Shown here piece after piece: positions 17,111-25,960 of a stretch of DNA of 64,000 nt. Both the position numbers and the translations under genes were made by a program. This DNA comes from ZC4RG20 sp963782445 (GTDB lineage: Bacteria; Pseudomonadota; Gammaproteobacteria; Steroidobacterales; Rariloculaceae): the NCBI GenBank assembly GCA_963782445.1, contig CAWAJM010000001.1:3224001-3288000 (forward strand), written 5' to 3'. A model generated the notes under the pieces. That model made no database searches, was not told the origin of the DNA, and was given only the letters and a program-made list of their open reading frames with translations. Position 1 is the first letter of the stretch. Each line of letters starts with the position of its first letter.

Positions 17111-18508
17111 TCAGGCCTCTGGTGCGAGCGCGGCTTCGACGCGGCGCGCGAGCCGGTCGACTTTCTCGACGTAGGCCTCCGGTTCGGCCTTGCGCTCGAG
17201 ACCCGAAGCCGCCATGTAGCGGACTTTGCCGAAGATCGAACGCTCGGGCCACGGGCGATCGTGCAGTCCGAAGACCCAGCCCACGTTGGCGTAAGAGTTC
17301 GCGTCGCGCCCGTCTACGAAGTAGCGGTTATTGAGCTCGAGCGCGACGCGGTAGGCATGCTCGGGCGTGTTCGTCCACTCGAGGATCTTCTTGCCCCAAT
17401 ACATGCGCATGTAGTTGTGCATGTAGCCGGTCACCTTGAGCTCGCGCATCGCGGCATTCCAATACGGATCGTGCGTCGCAGCCTCCGCGAGCTGCCGGCT
17501 CGTGTAAACGTGCGGCCGCCGATCGTCGCGGTGCGCGGCCAGCGTCGCGCGCGCCCAGGCCGGCAGGCAGGCGTACCGGTCGTAGTCCTTCGTGAAATGG
17601 ACGAAGTTTATGGCCAGCTCGCGGCGGACGAGCAGCTCGTCGAGATAGGAATCGGTATCCTCCCGCCCGGCCTGGGCCGCGCGGATTGCGAGCGCGAGCC
17701 GCACCGGCGAGATCTGGCCGAAGTGCAGATACTTCGACATATGCGAGACGTAGTCGGTCTGCGGCTGGTTGCGGTTCGCGTCGTAGCCGTGCAGGTGCGC
17801 GTCGATGAAATCCTCGAGCAGCCGCCGCGCCGCACGCGTGCCGCCCTCGAACAATGGATTCGGCCGGACGCTGCGGTCCACGTCGAGCTCGGCGAGCACG
17901 GCGTGGGGCCGTTCGATATCGAGCCCCTCGTCGGACAGGCCCAGCGAGTCGCGCTGGAGCGGAGTCGGCTCGAGCGGACGCAGATAGGCGTTCCAGTGAC
18001 GGCGCAGCTTGCCGCGGATCGTTCGCGCGGCATGCTCCGCCTTGTCGCTGGCCCGCTCCACGGGCACGACGACGTCGGCTTCGACCTCGACGACCGCGCA
18101 CGGCGCCGCATCGGCCACGCGGCGCCGCCACGCCTTTTGATGGCGCAGATAGCCGCGATCGCAGACGACGAGCGCGGCCTGCTCGGCGGCCTCGAGCGCC
18201 GCGTCCGCGGGATCCCTGCGCAAGACCCAGAACCGGATGCCGCGCCGCTGCAGCGCAGCTCGGACCTCGGCGAGCCCTTCCAGCATGAAGCGGTAATGTC
18301 TGAGGTTCGCGTCCGGATAGCCGTCGGTCAGACCGAAGACGCCGATCAGCGGGAGGCCGAGCTCGTTGGCGCGCCCGGCCGCATACTCGAGCGCGTCGTT
18401 GTGCTCGGCACGCTGGGACTGTTGCATCCAGTAAACGACGTAGCGTGCGCCGCGGCGCACGCCCGCGCCGTTCAAAACCCGGACGCGCGTCGCATCCACC
18501 GCCGCCAT
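17111..18508 (-). CDS. Class II cyclobutane pyrimidine dimer photolyase
   Basis: A 465-aa flavoprotein that repairs UV-induced pyrimidine dimers using light. Class II features: the N-terminal VVYWMQQSQRAEHNDAL, KAWRRRVADAAPCAVVEVEAD, and the C-terminal FAD-binding region with WNAAMRELKVTGYMHNYMRM and MYWGKKILEW. Length matches the family. It lies 105 bp upstream of the sigma factor start on the same strand and follows a GNAT remnant; no light-responsive regulator is visible nearby. Confidence 0.92.
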   Translation of the reverse strand: MAAVDATRVRVLNGAGVRRGARYVVYWMQQSQRAEHNDALEYAAGRANELGLPLIGVFGLTDGYPDANLRHYRFMLEGLAEVRAALQRRGIRFWVLRRDPADAALEAAEQAALVVCDRGYLRHQKAWRRRVADAAPCAVVEVEADVVVPVERASDKAEHAARTIRGKLRRHWNAYLRPLEPTPLQRDSLGLSDEGLDIERPHAVLAELDVDRSVRPNPLFEGGTRAARRLLEDFIDAHLHGYDANRNQPQTDYVSHMSKYLHFGQISPVRLALAIRAAQAGREDTDSYLDELLVRRELAINFVHFTKDYDRYACLPAWARATLAAHRDDRRPHVYTSRQLAEAATHDPYWNAAMRELKVTGYMHNYMRMYWGKKILEWTNTPEHAYRVALELNNRYFVDGRDANSYANVGWVFGLHDRPWPERSIFGKVRYMAASGLERKAEPEAYVEKVDRLARRVEAALAPEA

Positions 18509-18530
18509 CAGCCGAGACCACGGGCGGGAT

Positions 18531-18686
18531 TCATTGCATCCCCCTGTCCGGCGTCATTGCCCGCCGGCGGGTGTCCCCGGTGGCAGCGCCGAGCCATGCC
18601 GCATCGCCGTCGAGGTACAATACGCTTGCGCCGACCATGCGCTCGCCCGCGAAAGCCGCATAGACGCGCCATTGCGGCTCACCGCC
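18531..18686 (-). pseudogene. GNAT acetyltransferase remnant
   Basis: About 50 codons between the photolyase and marR genes read PQWRVYAAFAGERMVGASV, then LYLDGDAAWLGAATGDTRRR, a good match to the central part of GNAT acetyltransferases (substrate-binding strand, then the A-T-x-x-x-x-R-x-x region). The acetyl-CoA loop and everything after it are missing; the frame stops 10 residues later. The upstream side runs into the 3' end of marR in another frame. I read this as the residue of a deleted gene, not a functional protein. Confidence 0.5.
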
Positions 18687-19185
18687 GCCCGCGACGGCGC
18701 GCGCCAGGGGCCGGCGCGGCGGCGGAATCCGCAAGCAATACGGTCTCGCGCAATTCCTCGAGCGTCGCGCGCAGCGCCGCAACCCGTTGCGCACCGATTC
18801 GCTCGGCCCATTCCGCTTCGATGCTGCGCGCGAACGCGCGCACTGCACGTGCGTAGATGCGCCCTCGGCCCGTGAGCCGGACGCGGACTGCCCGTGCGTC
18901 ATCCGGATCGGCCACGCGCTCGACATAGCCGCCGGCCTCGAGGTCCGAGACCAACGCACTCATCGACTGCTTCGTGATACGCGAAGCGCGCGCAAGCGTC
19001 GTGACGCGTGCCCCTTCCGGGATCTCCCAAAGCGGTTGAATGACGGCAGAGTGCGCCGGCTGCACGCCTTCGAACTTCGAATCGGCAATCCAGCCCGCGA
19101 ACCGCTCGGTCATGAACTGAGAGGCCAGGCGCAACAGCGCACCGAGCATCGGGCCGCCTTCGGCATCGACCGTTTTGCTTGACAT
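18679..19185 (-). CDS. MarR-family transcriptional regulator
   Basis: A 168-aa winged-helix regulator: IPEGARVTTLARASRITKQS forms the recognition helix region and DLEAGGYVERVADPDDARA the wing. The C-terminus is basic and extends over the GNAT remnant. It is divergently transcribed from the VOC-like gene, with 56 bp between the starts; an imperfect inverted repeat there suggests it represses itself and that gene. Ligand unknown. Confidence 0.88.
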   Translation of the reverse strand: MSSKTVDAEGGPMLGALLRLASQFMTERFAGWIADSKFEGVQPAHSAVIQPLWEIPEGARVTTLARASRITKQSMSALVSDLEAGGYVERVADPDDARAVRVRLTGRGRIYARAVRAFARSIEAEWAERIGAQRVAALRATLEELRETVLLADSAAAPAPGARRRGRR

Positions 19186-19206
19186 TTTTGGTAAGCCTGC
19201 CTGACC

Positions 19207-19230
19207 ATAATAGTCCTGTTAACGAACTAA
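19207..19230. promoter_or_regulatory. Putative MarR operator with the marR -10
   Basis: An imperfect inverted repeat around a central GTTAAC (TAGTCCTGTTAACGAACTA; right half GTTAACGAACTAA is well formed, left half degenerate). On the minus strand TATTAT (19212-19207), a plausible marR -10 box, abuts it. Binding here would block marR and probably the divergent gene. Confidence 0.4.
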
Positions 19231-19241
19231 AAGGCTATCCC

Positions 19242-19727
19242 ATGATCCATCACATGTCGATTCCGGCCCGGCAACCCGAGCACGTCGCGCGCGTGCTCGC
19301 CGAGCTGCTCGGCGGCTACGCCGGTCCGTTCGTCGGGCCGATTCCGGGCGCCTGGGTCGTCTACGAAGACGACGGGCACGGCACGGGTATCGAGGTCTAC
19401 GACGAGCGCACGGTCATCGTGCCGGGCGCGGGCGACGAAATGGGCACGGCGCGCCTCGGGGACGCGCCCCCGGCCGTCGCCTTCCACGCGCTGATGTCGG
19501 TCAAGGCCGATCGCGCGACGATCGAACGCATCGGTGCGCGGGAGGGCTGGCGCACGAAGCACTTCTGGCGCGGTCCGGGCCCGGTGCGGCTGTTCGAGCT
19601 GTACGAGTTCTGGATCGAGAACCGCGTGATGCTCGAGCTCGCCACCGCCGACATGCTGCCCGCATACATCAAGATCGCCCACGGCGCGGCGCAGCGCGAA
19701 TTGCTCGCGAGGCGCGGCGCCGCTTAG
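19242..19727 (+). CDS. VOC/glyoxalase-like protein
   Basis: A 161-aa protein beginning MIHHMSIPARQPEHVARVLA; the repeated short strands and conserved His at the start are as in glyoxalase/bleomycin-resistance (VOC) proteins. Metal ligands are not obvious beyond the N-terminal His residues and an acidic FELYEFWIENRVMLEL near the C-terminus. The ATG at 19242 is preferred to an upstream in-frame start within the operator region. Divergent from marR, so probably its target; its 3' end overlaps the cupin gene by 4 bp (convergent). Confidence 0.6.
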   Translation: MIHHMSIPARQPEHVARVLAELLGGYAGPFVGPIPGAWVVYEDDGHGTGIEVYDERTVIVPGAGDEMGTARLGDAPPAVAFHALMSVKADRATIERIGAREGWRTKHFWRGPGPVRLFELYEFWIENRVMLELATADMLPAYIKIAHGAAQRELLARRGAA

Positions 19728-20212
19728 GGCGCCGCGGCCTCGATTCCATACTTGTCCCACAGCGCAGGCACGACCTTGCGCATCGCCTGCGGAGTCGGCA
19801 CCGCAACGCCGGCCGCGGCCAACGCGGCGGCAACGTCGGCGTGGAATTCCTCGAATCCGCCCGGCGCATACATGCACAGAAACCGTGCCGCAGCGTCGCT
19901 CGGATTCGACCACCTGAAGGCGGCATGTGCCGGCAAACGCACGAAAGCGCCCTCGCCGGCTCGGACGGGCCCCGCGTCCAAATCGAACTCGAGGCAACCG
20001 CTCAACACGTAGAAGAACGCCTGCTCGCGCGTGTGCCAATGCACCACGGGCGGGGCCTTGAAACCGGCGGGGACCTCGTACTCGATCATGCTCCAGCCGG
20101 CCTGCGCGCCCGCGTCGAGCTTGTACTCGATGCGCACAGGGCCGGCCGCGATTGTCCTGCCGGCGCCGCGGTTCACGATGGATGCGCGCGCGTGTGCCGG
20201 TTCCTGCGTCAT
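19724..20212 (-). CDS. Cupin-domain protein
   Basis: A 162-aa single-domain beta-barrel. The metal-binding cupin motif is visible: VVHWHTREQAFFYVLSGCLE (HxH...E/Q pattern) and VRAGEGAFVRLPAHAAFRW for motif 2. Such proteins may bind a metal and a small substrate or act as an isomerase or dioxygenase; I cannot say which. It reads toward, and overlaps by 4 bp, the VOC-like gene. Confidence 0.8.
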   Translation of the reverse strand: MTQEPAHARASIVNRGAGRTIAAGPVRIEYKLDAGAQAGWSMIEYEVPAGFKAPPVVHWHTREQAFFYVLSGCLEFDLDAGPVRAGEGAFVRLPAHAAFRWSNPSDAAARFLCMYAPGGFEEFHADVAAALAAAGVAVPTPQAMRKVVPALWDKYGIEAAAP

Positions 20213-20352
20213 GCTCTGCTCCTGTTGACCGAAAGGGGCTCATCCTCGCCCGGGCGGCGCCGGAGCACATTGACCGCGCGTGCCGACTTTTTGTCCGCAC
20301 GTACCCCGGCGGCCCGCGCTCGGCAAGCGGGACGGCGCCGGCGCGCGTTGGC

Positions 20353-21330
20353 CTATGCGCCCTCGGCGCGAAACGCGCCCGGCGGCTTCCCGTGCCAGCG
20401 CGTGAACGCCCTGCTGAACGAGGACGGCTCGGCATAGCCGCAGAGATAGCCGACCTCTCCGACGGACAGGCCGCCGTTCTTAAGATGCAGGAGCGCGAGA
20501 CGCGAACGCATCTCGTCGATCAGGGCGCTCAAGTCCTGGTCGCGGGCTCGGAGCTGCCGCTGCAGAGTCCGCGGGCTCAGCCCGAGTCGAGCCGCGACGT
20601 CGGCGAGACGAGGCTTGCCCGCGGGCAGCAGGGAGGCGATGGCGTTGCGGGCACCGGTCAACACCGTGTCCGCGCCGAGCGACGCCACGAGGCGCTCGAC
20701 TTCGCGGACGACGAGCGAACGCAGGCCGGGGTATTGCGCTTCGACGGGCCGCCGCAGGCAACCCGCGGCGATCTCGAAGGAGGAGGCATTAGCGTGAAAC
20801 CGGACCGGAACGCCCAAGCGCTTCTCGTAGTCGGAGGTCGCGGCCAGCGGCGGGCCCGCGAACGCGAAGCCCACGATGTCGGCGCCCACACGCCGCGCCC
20901 GTCCCGCGATGGCGCAGAGCGCATAGTCGCGGATGTAGAGCGACACCGGCCCCGAGAACGTCACCCGTAACGCGGCGTCGCCCCCGCCTGCGACGGAGAG
21001 AGCCGTCATCCCTTCGGTCACGACGACGAAATAGCGTGCCATCGAGCGCACGGCGCGCTCCACAGAATCGGCCGTAGCGACGACATAGTCGAGCGATTCG
21101 AGCGCCCCGAAAGGCACGACGAGGCCCGCGTGGAGCCCGACGGCGGGACCGTACTGAGCGGCCGCGACCTCCCAGATGCGGCCCGCCGCTTCGAGCGGGA
21201 TCCGGGCGTCGAGCTCCGCCAGCACGCCCGAAGCAATCCCGCTCGCCCGGCAAACCTCGGCAGCATCGAGCCCGAGGCGCTCGAGCGCATCGAGGCAGGC
21301 TCGCAGCGCGACGGACCACAGACGTGACAT
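20353..21330 (-). CDS. AraC-family transcriptional regulator
   Basis: A 325-aa regulator with an N-terminal effector domain (about 20-210, of the Arabinose_bd/OruR type) and a C-terminal double HTH. The second HTH is classic: SVGEVGYLCGYAEPSSFSRA, followed by FTRWHGKPPGAFR. The first has DVAARLGLSPRTLQRQLR. Its target is not clear; it lies 140 bp upstream of the cupin gene on the same strand and 73 bp downstream of the large XRE-STAND gene. Confidence 0.88.
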   Translation of the reverse strand: MSRLWSVALRACLDALERLGLDAAEVCRASGIASGVLAELDARIPLEAAGRIWEVAAAQYGPAVGLHAGLVVPFGALESLDYVVATADSVERAVRSMARYFVVVTEGMTALSVAGGGDAALRVTFSGPVSLYIRDYALCAIAGRARRVGADIVGFAFAGPPLAATSDYEKRLGVPVRFHANASSFEIAAGCLRRPVEAQYPGLRSLVVREVERLVASLGADTVLTGARNAIASLLPAGKPRLADVAARLGLSPRTLQRQLRARDQDLSALIDEMRSRLALLHLKNGGLSVGEVGYLCGYAEPSSFSRAFTRWHGKPPGAFRAEGA

Positions 21331-21403
21331 GCCGGGATTCTAGCGGCCTGCGACGGCCGACGCTCGGGCCTTCAGGGCACGAACGTCCCTGCGGCCGCGC
21401 GCC

Positions 21404-24400
21404 TCACAGCGCTGCGCGCAGCGCCGTGCCGACGAGGCTTTGCTCGATCCGCTCGGCCCACCGCTCGGGTTCGCCCTGCCCGGCCAGCCGCGCCGCGGCG
21501 CGCTCGAGCGCGAGGATCAGCCGCACGCGGCCGATGCGCGCCGCCCCGTTGCGCGCTACGGCGACGGCCTCGGCGGCCGCGCCCGTCCTACCCAGCGCGA
21601 ACAGCGCCTCGGCCCGCAGACCTTCGGTCGCCGCGGCCACCTCTGCGAGGCTCGCGGCCCGCGCGGTCTCGAGCAGCGCCTCGGTCATGCCGAGGCAGAT
21701 TTCAGGCTCACCGCGCGCCAGGGCGAGCTCTGCGAGCACGCGCTGGCACTGCAGCCTCTGCAGCCGCTCGCGGTGGGCGCCGCAGTCGGCCGATTCGCGC
21801 TCAAGGTCCGGGCCGATGCCGAGATCGCCGAGCCGTAGCCGCGCGAGTGCCCGAGTCGCATGTATCTGGCCGCGCCAAAACGTGATCTTCGCGTCGCGGC
21901 CGAGCGCGAGCGCGCGCTCGCCGTACTCGAGCGCACGCTCGTGAAGGCCGAGGTCGACGAGCAGCTGCGCGAGGAGCACGCAGGCCATGATCTGGTAGCG
22001 GACCTGGCCCAGCTCTTCGAGCCACTGCAGCATCCGCGTCATGCTCGTGTAGGCCTCGCCGTAGGCGCCCGTGCAGGCGCGGACGTGATCCCGGCCGAGC
22101 AGGATCGGCCCGCGATGCCACTGCAGATCGGCGCGCTCGGCGATCTCGAGCGCCGCTTCGAACTTCGTGGCCGCCGCCGCGTAGTCGCCGAGGCCCATGA
22201 AGCCGACGTTCGCGTAACCGATCATCATGAGATTCTCGGACTCGTAGCTCTTGTCGCCGATACCACGAGCGAGCTCGATCGAGCGTTCGTAACACGCAAT
22301 GGCCGCGCGCGGCTCCAGGTTGTTGAAGTGGGCTTCGCCGCGGCCGTGGTAAGCCTGGACGGCCACGAGGTCGGTGAGGCCGAAACGCTCACAGGCCGCG
22401 ACGGCCGCTTCGTGGTGCGCGATCGCCTCGGAGTTGCGGTTGTTGCTCCAGGCCACGGTGCCGAGATGGTAGAGCGTGTCCGCCGCGCGGCGCTCGTCGC
22501 CCATGGCGCGGCACTCGGCCAACGCCTCGGTCAGGCAGGCGCTGGCCCGCGCGTAATCGTCGCCGCGCCGGTACGTCATGCCGAGCTGAATCAGGGCGTC
22601 GCGCGCCTTCGTCCGGTCGCCGCGGGCCTTCGCCTGCGCGATCACGCGCCGAATGTCGTCGACGGCGCCGGCCGCCTGCCCGGCCTGAGCCCGCACGCCG
22701 CCGCGCCACGCGTACAAGTCGTCGAGGTTGTGCGCGCCGAGGGCCTCGGGATGCGCGGCGGCGAGCGCTTCGGTGCGGTCGAGCCAATGCAGCGCCTCGC
22801 CCAGCGCGAAAAGCCGCTGCGAGCGCTCGGCCGCGAGCCAAGCGTGGTGCAACGCCGCGTCCCAGATCTGGGCGCGCTCGTAGTGCTCGGCGAGGCGCGC
22901 GTCGCGTTCCGGCCATTCGGCCGCCGCGCGCGCGGCGAGCGCCTCGGCGGCAGCGCGGTGCAGCACGCGGCGGCGTGCGCCGCTGATCTCGCGATAGGCG
23001 ACCTCGCGCAGCTTGTCGTGACTGAAGTCGTACGTGCCGTCCGCGTCCTCGCGCAGCAGCCGGCGCCGGATCAGCGTCTCGAGCGCCTCGAGCAGCGCGG
23101 GCGCAGGGCTCTGAGTCACGGCCAGCAGGCTCTCGAAATCGAAGCGCCGGCCGAGCACGGAGGCGACGTCGAGGGCATGGCGCGCGCGCTCGGGCACGTG
23201 CGCGAGACGCATGCGCACGGCCGCCGTCAGCGCCTCGGGCAGCGGCAGATCGCCGGGCTCGTCGCAGGAGATCTCGCCCGCCCGCAACGCGTGCAGCATC
23301 GAGGTCAGAAAGAACGGATTCCCGTCGGTCTCCCGGTGCAGACGCTGCGCGAGCCGCGAGTCGCCTCCGAGCAGCGCTTGCGTGTCCGCGAGGCGCAGCC
23401 GCGCGAGCGGCAGGTGCCGAGCGTGCGGCTCGCAGCGGAGGCTTGCGACGAGCTCCGCGAGGCGTTCGTCCGCCGCCAGCGCCTCGTCGCGATAGGCCAG
23501 CAGCACGAGACGGGGCCGGGCGGCGGACTCGCGCGCGAAGTAGTGCAGAAAGCGGGCGCTGGCGGCGTCGGCCCACTGAACGTCGTCGACGATCGCGACG
23601 AGCTGCCGCGTCGCGCCGATCGCGTCGAAGAGTTGCTCGACCGCCCTGAACAGCCGTGCCTGGCGCGCCTCGGGAAAGTCCTGCGACAGGGCCGGCACGT
23701 CCGTCCATTCTCGGATCGTCGGCACGAGCGCCGCAATCTCGGCGAGCGCGACCGGGGGAAGCCTCTCGAGCACCGTCTTCGACGCGAGCGCAAGACCCTG
23801 GGTCACGAGATCGACGATGGGCTGGTAAGGCATCGCGCACTCGATTTCGTAGCATCGCGTCGCGAGCGCCGGCACCTCGTGCGCCCGGGCGTAGCACGCG
23901 AGCTCGCGAACCAGCCGGCTCTTGCCGATGCCGGGCTCGCCTTCGAGGAGCACGACGTGCCCCTGGCCCGCGGCGAGCCGAGCGAGCAAGGCGCGCAGCA
24001 TTGCCCTTTCGTTGTCGCGGCCGACGAAAGGCGCGCTCTCTGGATCCGCGGCATTCGTATCGACGAGGCCGATGGCCGCGGCGGCGAGCGCCGGCAAAGT
24101 TCCCGGCCCGGGCCCCAGGTCCGCCGGCGGCCCGGCGTCGCTGGCGAGCCGCTCGACGCGAAGGACGCCGCGCGCCGCCTCGACGAAGGCGGGCCGTTCG
24201 GCCGCGGGGATCTCGAGCTTGGCTGCCAGACGCTCCGCGAGCCCCCGGGACGGGCGGCGCACGTCGGCCTCGATCTTGCGGATCGCATCGCGCGAGCAGC
24301 TCACGAGCTGGGCCAGCGCGTCCTGCGTGAGATCGAGCGCCTTGCGGCGCCGGCGCAGCCAATAGCCGAAAGAGTGGCTCGGCGGACCCGCGCGCGGGAT

Positions 24401-24412
24401 GTCCCTGCTCAT
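21404..24412 (-). CDS. XRE-HTH / STAND ATPase / TPR regulator
   Basis: A 1002-aa multidomain regulator. Residues about 10-65 form an XRE-type HTH (KALDLTQDALAQLVSCSRD). A STAND/AAA ATPase follows with Walker A GEPGIGKS near 158 and Walker B VAIVDDVQWAD near 274, then an R-rich WH region, and from about 480 a superhelix of TPR-like repeats (e.g. AEHYERAQIWDAALHHAWLA). This plan, with MalT-like STAND logic, suggests a ligand-triggered, ATP-dependent transcription factor. It is divergent from the cupin/methyltransferase pair; an array of 12-bp repeats and a palindrome stand directly upstream. Confidence 0.85.
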   Translation of the reverse strand: MSRDIPRAGPPSHSFGYWLRRRRKALDLTQDALAQLVSCSRDAIRKIEADVRRPSRGLAERLAAKLEIPAAERPAFVEAARGVLRVERLASDAGPPADLGPGPGTLPALAAAAIGLVDTNAADPESAPFVGRDNERAMLRALLARLAAGQGHVVLLEGEPGIGKSRLVRELACYARAHEVPALATRCYEIECAMPYQPIVDLVTQGLALASKTVLERLPPVALAEIAALVPTIREWTDVPALSQDFPEARQARLFRAVEQLFDAIGATRQLVAIVDDVQWADAASARFLHYFARESAARPRLVLLAYRDEALAADERLAELVASLRCEPHARHLPLARLRLADTQALLGGDSRLAQRLHRETDGNPFFLTSMLHALRAGEISCDEPGDLPLPEALTAAVRMRLAHVPERARHALDVASVLGRRFDFESLLAVTQSPAPALLEALETLIRRRLLREDADGTYDFSHDKLREVAYREISGARRRVLHRAAAEALAARAAAEWPERDARLAEHYERAQIWDAALHHAWLAAERSQRLFALGEALHWLDRTEALAAAHPEALGAHNLDDLYAWRGGVRAQAGQAAGAVDDIRRVIAQAKARGDRTKARDALIQLGMTYRRGDDYARASACLTEALAECRAMGDERRAADTLYHLGTVAWSNNRNSEAIAHHEAAVAACERFGLTDLVAVQAYHGRGEAHFNNLEPRAAIACYERSIELARGIGDKSYESENLMMIGYANVGFMGLGDYAAAATKFEAALEIAERADLQWHRGPILLGRDHVRACTGAYGEAYTSMTRMLQWLEELGQVRYQIMACVLLAQLLVDLGLHERALEYGERALALGRDAKITFWRGQIHATRALARLRLGDLGIGPDLERESADCGAHRERLQRLQCQRVLAELALARGEPEICLGMTEALLETARAASLAEVAAATEGLRAEALFALGRTGAAAEAVAVARNGAARIGRVRLILALERAAARLAGQGEPERWAERIEQSLVGTALRAAL

Positions 24413-24433
24413 GCGCCGATTCTCCCCGCTTTT

Positions 24434-24475
24434 TGTCCCGCTGTCTGTCCCGCTGTCTGTCCCCCTGAGGGGGAC
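24434..24475. repeat. 12-bp tandem repeat plus palindrome in a divergent promoter region
   Basis: TGTCCCGCTGTC occurs twice in tandem (24434-24445, 24446-24457), followed by a variant TGTCCCCCTGAG (24458-24469). The variant belongs to a perfect palindrome GTCCCCCTGAGGGGGAC (24459-24475). The array lies between the start of the XRE-STAND regulator and the divergent cupin gene, so it may be its operator. Confidence 0.55.
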
Positions 24476-24540
24476 CGCCGGGGACGCGCGACGCGCTCAA
24501 ATGGTCGCGTGCCGACCGGCTCGTCAGACAGGAGCAGACC

Positions 24541-24921
24541 ATGCACATCGCGAAAGACAAGCTCGACGTGAAGATACGCGTACCGGGCGTGACGTTGCGC
24601 CAGCGTACGGGCTTCGGAAGCGTCGAGGGCTACGACGGAGTCAGCGGCGAGTACTTCTCGCTGGCCGCGGGCGTGGATACGACGCCGCTGTTCGAGGGCC
24701 TCGAGGGCAACGTTTGTCAGTGCCCGCATTGGGGCTTCGTCTTGAGCGGGCGCATCACGACGACCGACGCCGACGGGAGGCAGGAGACGGTGCAGACCCA
24801 CGATCTCTTCTATTGGCCGCCGGGACACAACGTGAAGGTTGACGCCGACGCCGAGATCGTCATGTTCAGCCCCGAACGCGAGCACACACAGGTCATCAAT
24901 CACATGCTCGAGAAGCTTTAG
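24541..24921 (+). CDS. Small cupin-like protein
   Basis: A 126-aa single-domain protein. A cupin barrel is suggested by CQCPHWGFVLSGRITTTDAD and DLFYWPPGHNVKVDADAEIV, matching cupin motifs 1 and 2, with Cys and His as possible metal ligands. It starts at the ATG at 24541, divergent from the XRE-STAND gene, and is followed 16 bp later by a methyltransferase, presumably in the same operon. Enzymatic role unknown. Confidence 0.65.
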   Translation: MHIAKDKLDVKIRVPGVTLRQRTGFGSVEGYDGVSGEYFSLAAGVDTTPLFEGLEGNVCQCPHWGFVLSGRITTTDADGRQETVQTHDLFYWPPGHNVKVDADAEIVMFSPEREHTQVINHMLEKL

Positions 24922-24937
24922 CGAGAGGAGCCATACC

Positions 24938-25759
24938 ATGCAGACCCAGACCGCTATTGCGCCGGAACCGGATCTCGGCGCCATCAAGACGCGCCAACAG
25001 CAGACCTGGGCCGCGGGCGACTACGCCGTCATCGGCACGCCGCTGCAGCTCGTCGGCGAATCCTTGTGCGAAGCCCTCGACATCGTGCCGGGCGCGCGCG
25101 TGCTCGACGTGGCGGCCGGCAACGGCAACGCGACGCTCGCGGCGGCGAGGCGTGCCTGCGACGTCGTCTCGACGGACTATGTGCCGGCGCTGCTGGCCCA
25201 GGGCCGCGCGCGTGCGGCCGCGGACGGCCTCGACATTCGCTTCGAGACGGCGGACGCGGAGCATCTGCCGTTCCCCGATGCAAGCTTCGACTTCGTGCTC
25301 TCGACGTTCGGCGTGATGTTCACGGCCGACCAGCCAAAGGCGGCCGCCGAGCTCCTCCGCGTGTGCCGCGACGGCGGCCGCATCGGGCTCGCGAACTGGA
25401 CGCCGACGAGCTTCATCGGGGATCTTTTCAAGCTTATCGGCCGCTACGTGCCGCCGCCTCCGGGGCTCGAGTCGCCGCTGCGCTGGGGCACCGAAGCGCG
25501 GCTCGCGGAGCTGTTTCCAGGCTGCTCGATCGCCGCGGCCACGCGCCGGCACGTATTTCGGTATCGCTCGCCGCGTCACTGGCTCGAGACGTTCCGCACG
25601 TACTACGGGCCGACGAACAAGGCATTCGGCGGGCTCGACGGCGATCGGCAAGCGGCGCTCGCCGAGGACGTGCTGGCCTTGATCGGTCGCCACAATCGCG
25701 GCGGCGAGGCGATGATCGTCGCGAGCGACTACCTCGAGGTCGTCATCGACGTCGAATGA
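24938..25759 (+). CDS. Class I SAM-dependent methyltransferase
   Basis: A 273-aa methyltransferase. Motif I is VPGARVLDVAAGNGNATLAA, with the acidic end of strand 2 at VVSTDYVP and motif IV at LPFPDASFDFVLSTFGVMF. The fold resembles UbiE/COQ5-like enzymes but the C-terminus is different; substrate unknown. It has a strong Shine-Dalgarno (GAGAGGAG) and follows the cupin gene closely, so both are probably co-regulated by the divergent XRE-STAND protein. Confidence 0.88.
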   Translation: MQTQTAIAPEPDLGAIKTRQQQTWAAGDYAVIGTPLQLVGESLCEALDIVPGARVLDVAAGNGNATLAAARRACDVVSTDYVPALLAQGRARAAADGLDIRFETADAEHLPFPDASFDFVLSTFGVMFTADQPKAAAELLRVCRDGGRIGLANWTPTSFIGDLFKLIGRYVPPPPGLESPLRWGTEARLAELFPGCSIAAATRRHVFRYRSPRHWLETFRTYYGPTNKAFGGLDGDRQAALAEDVLALIGRHNRGGEAMIVASDYLEVVIDVE

Positions 25760-25960
25760 GCCGACGATCTTCGGCGCAGGGGGACTCGCCCTTGCGCCGA
25801 TCGAGCTCGTCAACGTGCCGCCCCGCGCGCCGCTCGCGGTCATCGAAGCGGCGGCGCGCGGTGCCGGGCACTCCACCGAATCCCAATTTACTTGACGTCG
25901 TTCTCTGTCGTGCCGGCAGCGCTGCGGTAGGGTCGGGCCCGAGCACCCACGGAAAACCCT

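Noticed and set aside
25763..25894. A short frame reading FGAGGLALAPIELVNVPPRAP in the gap before the GH15 gene
   Set aside because: It has no start and no plausible continuation upstream; composition alone can give this in such GC-rich DNA.
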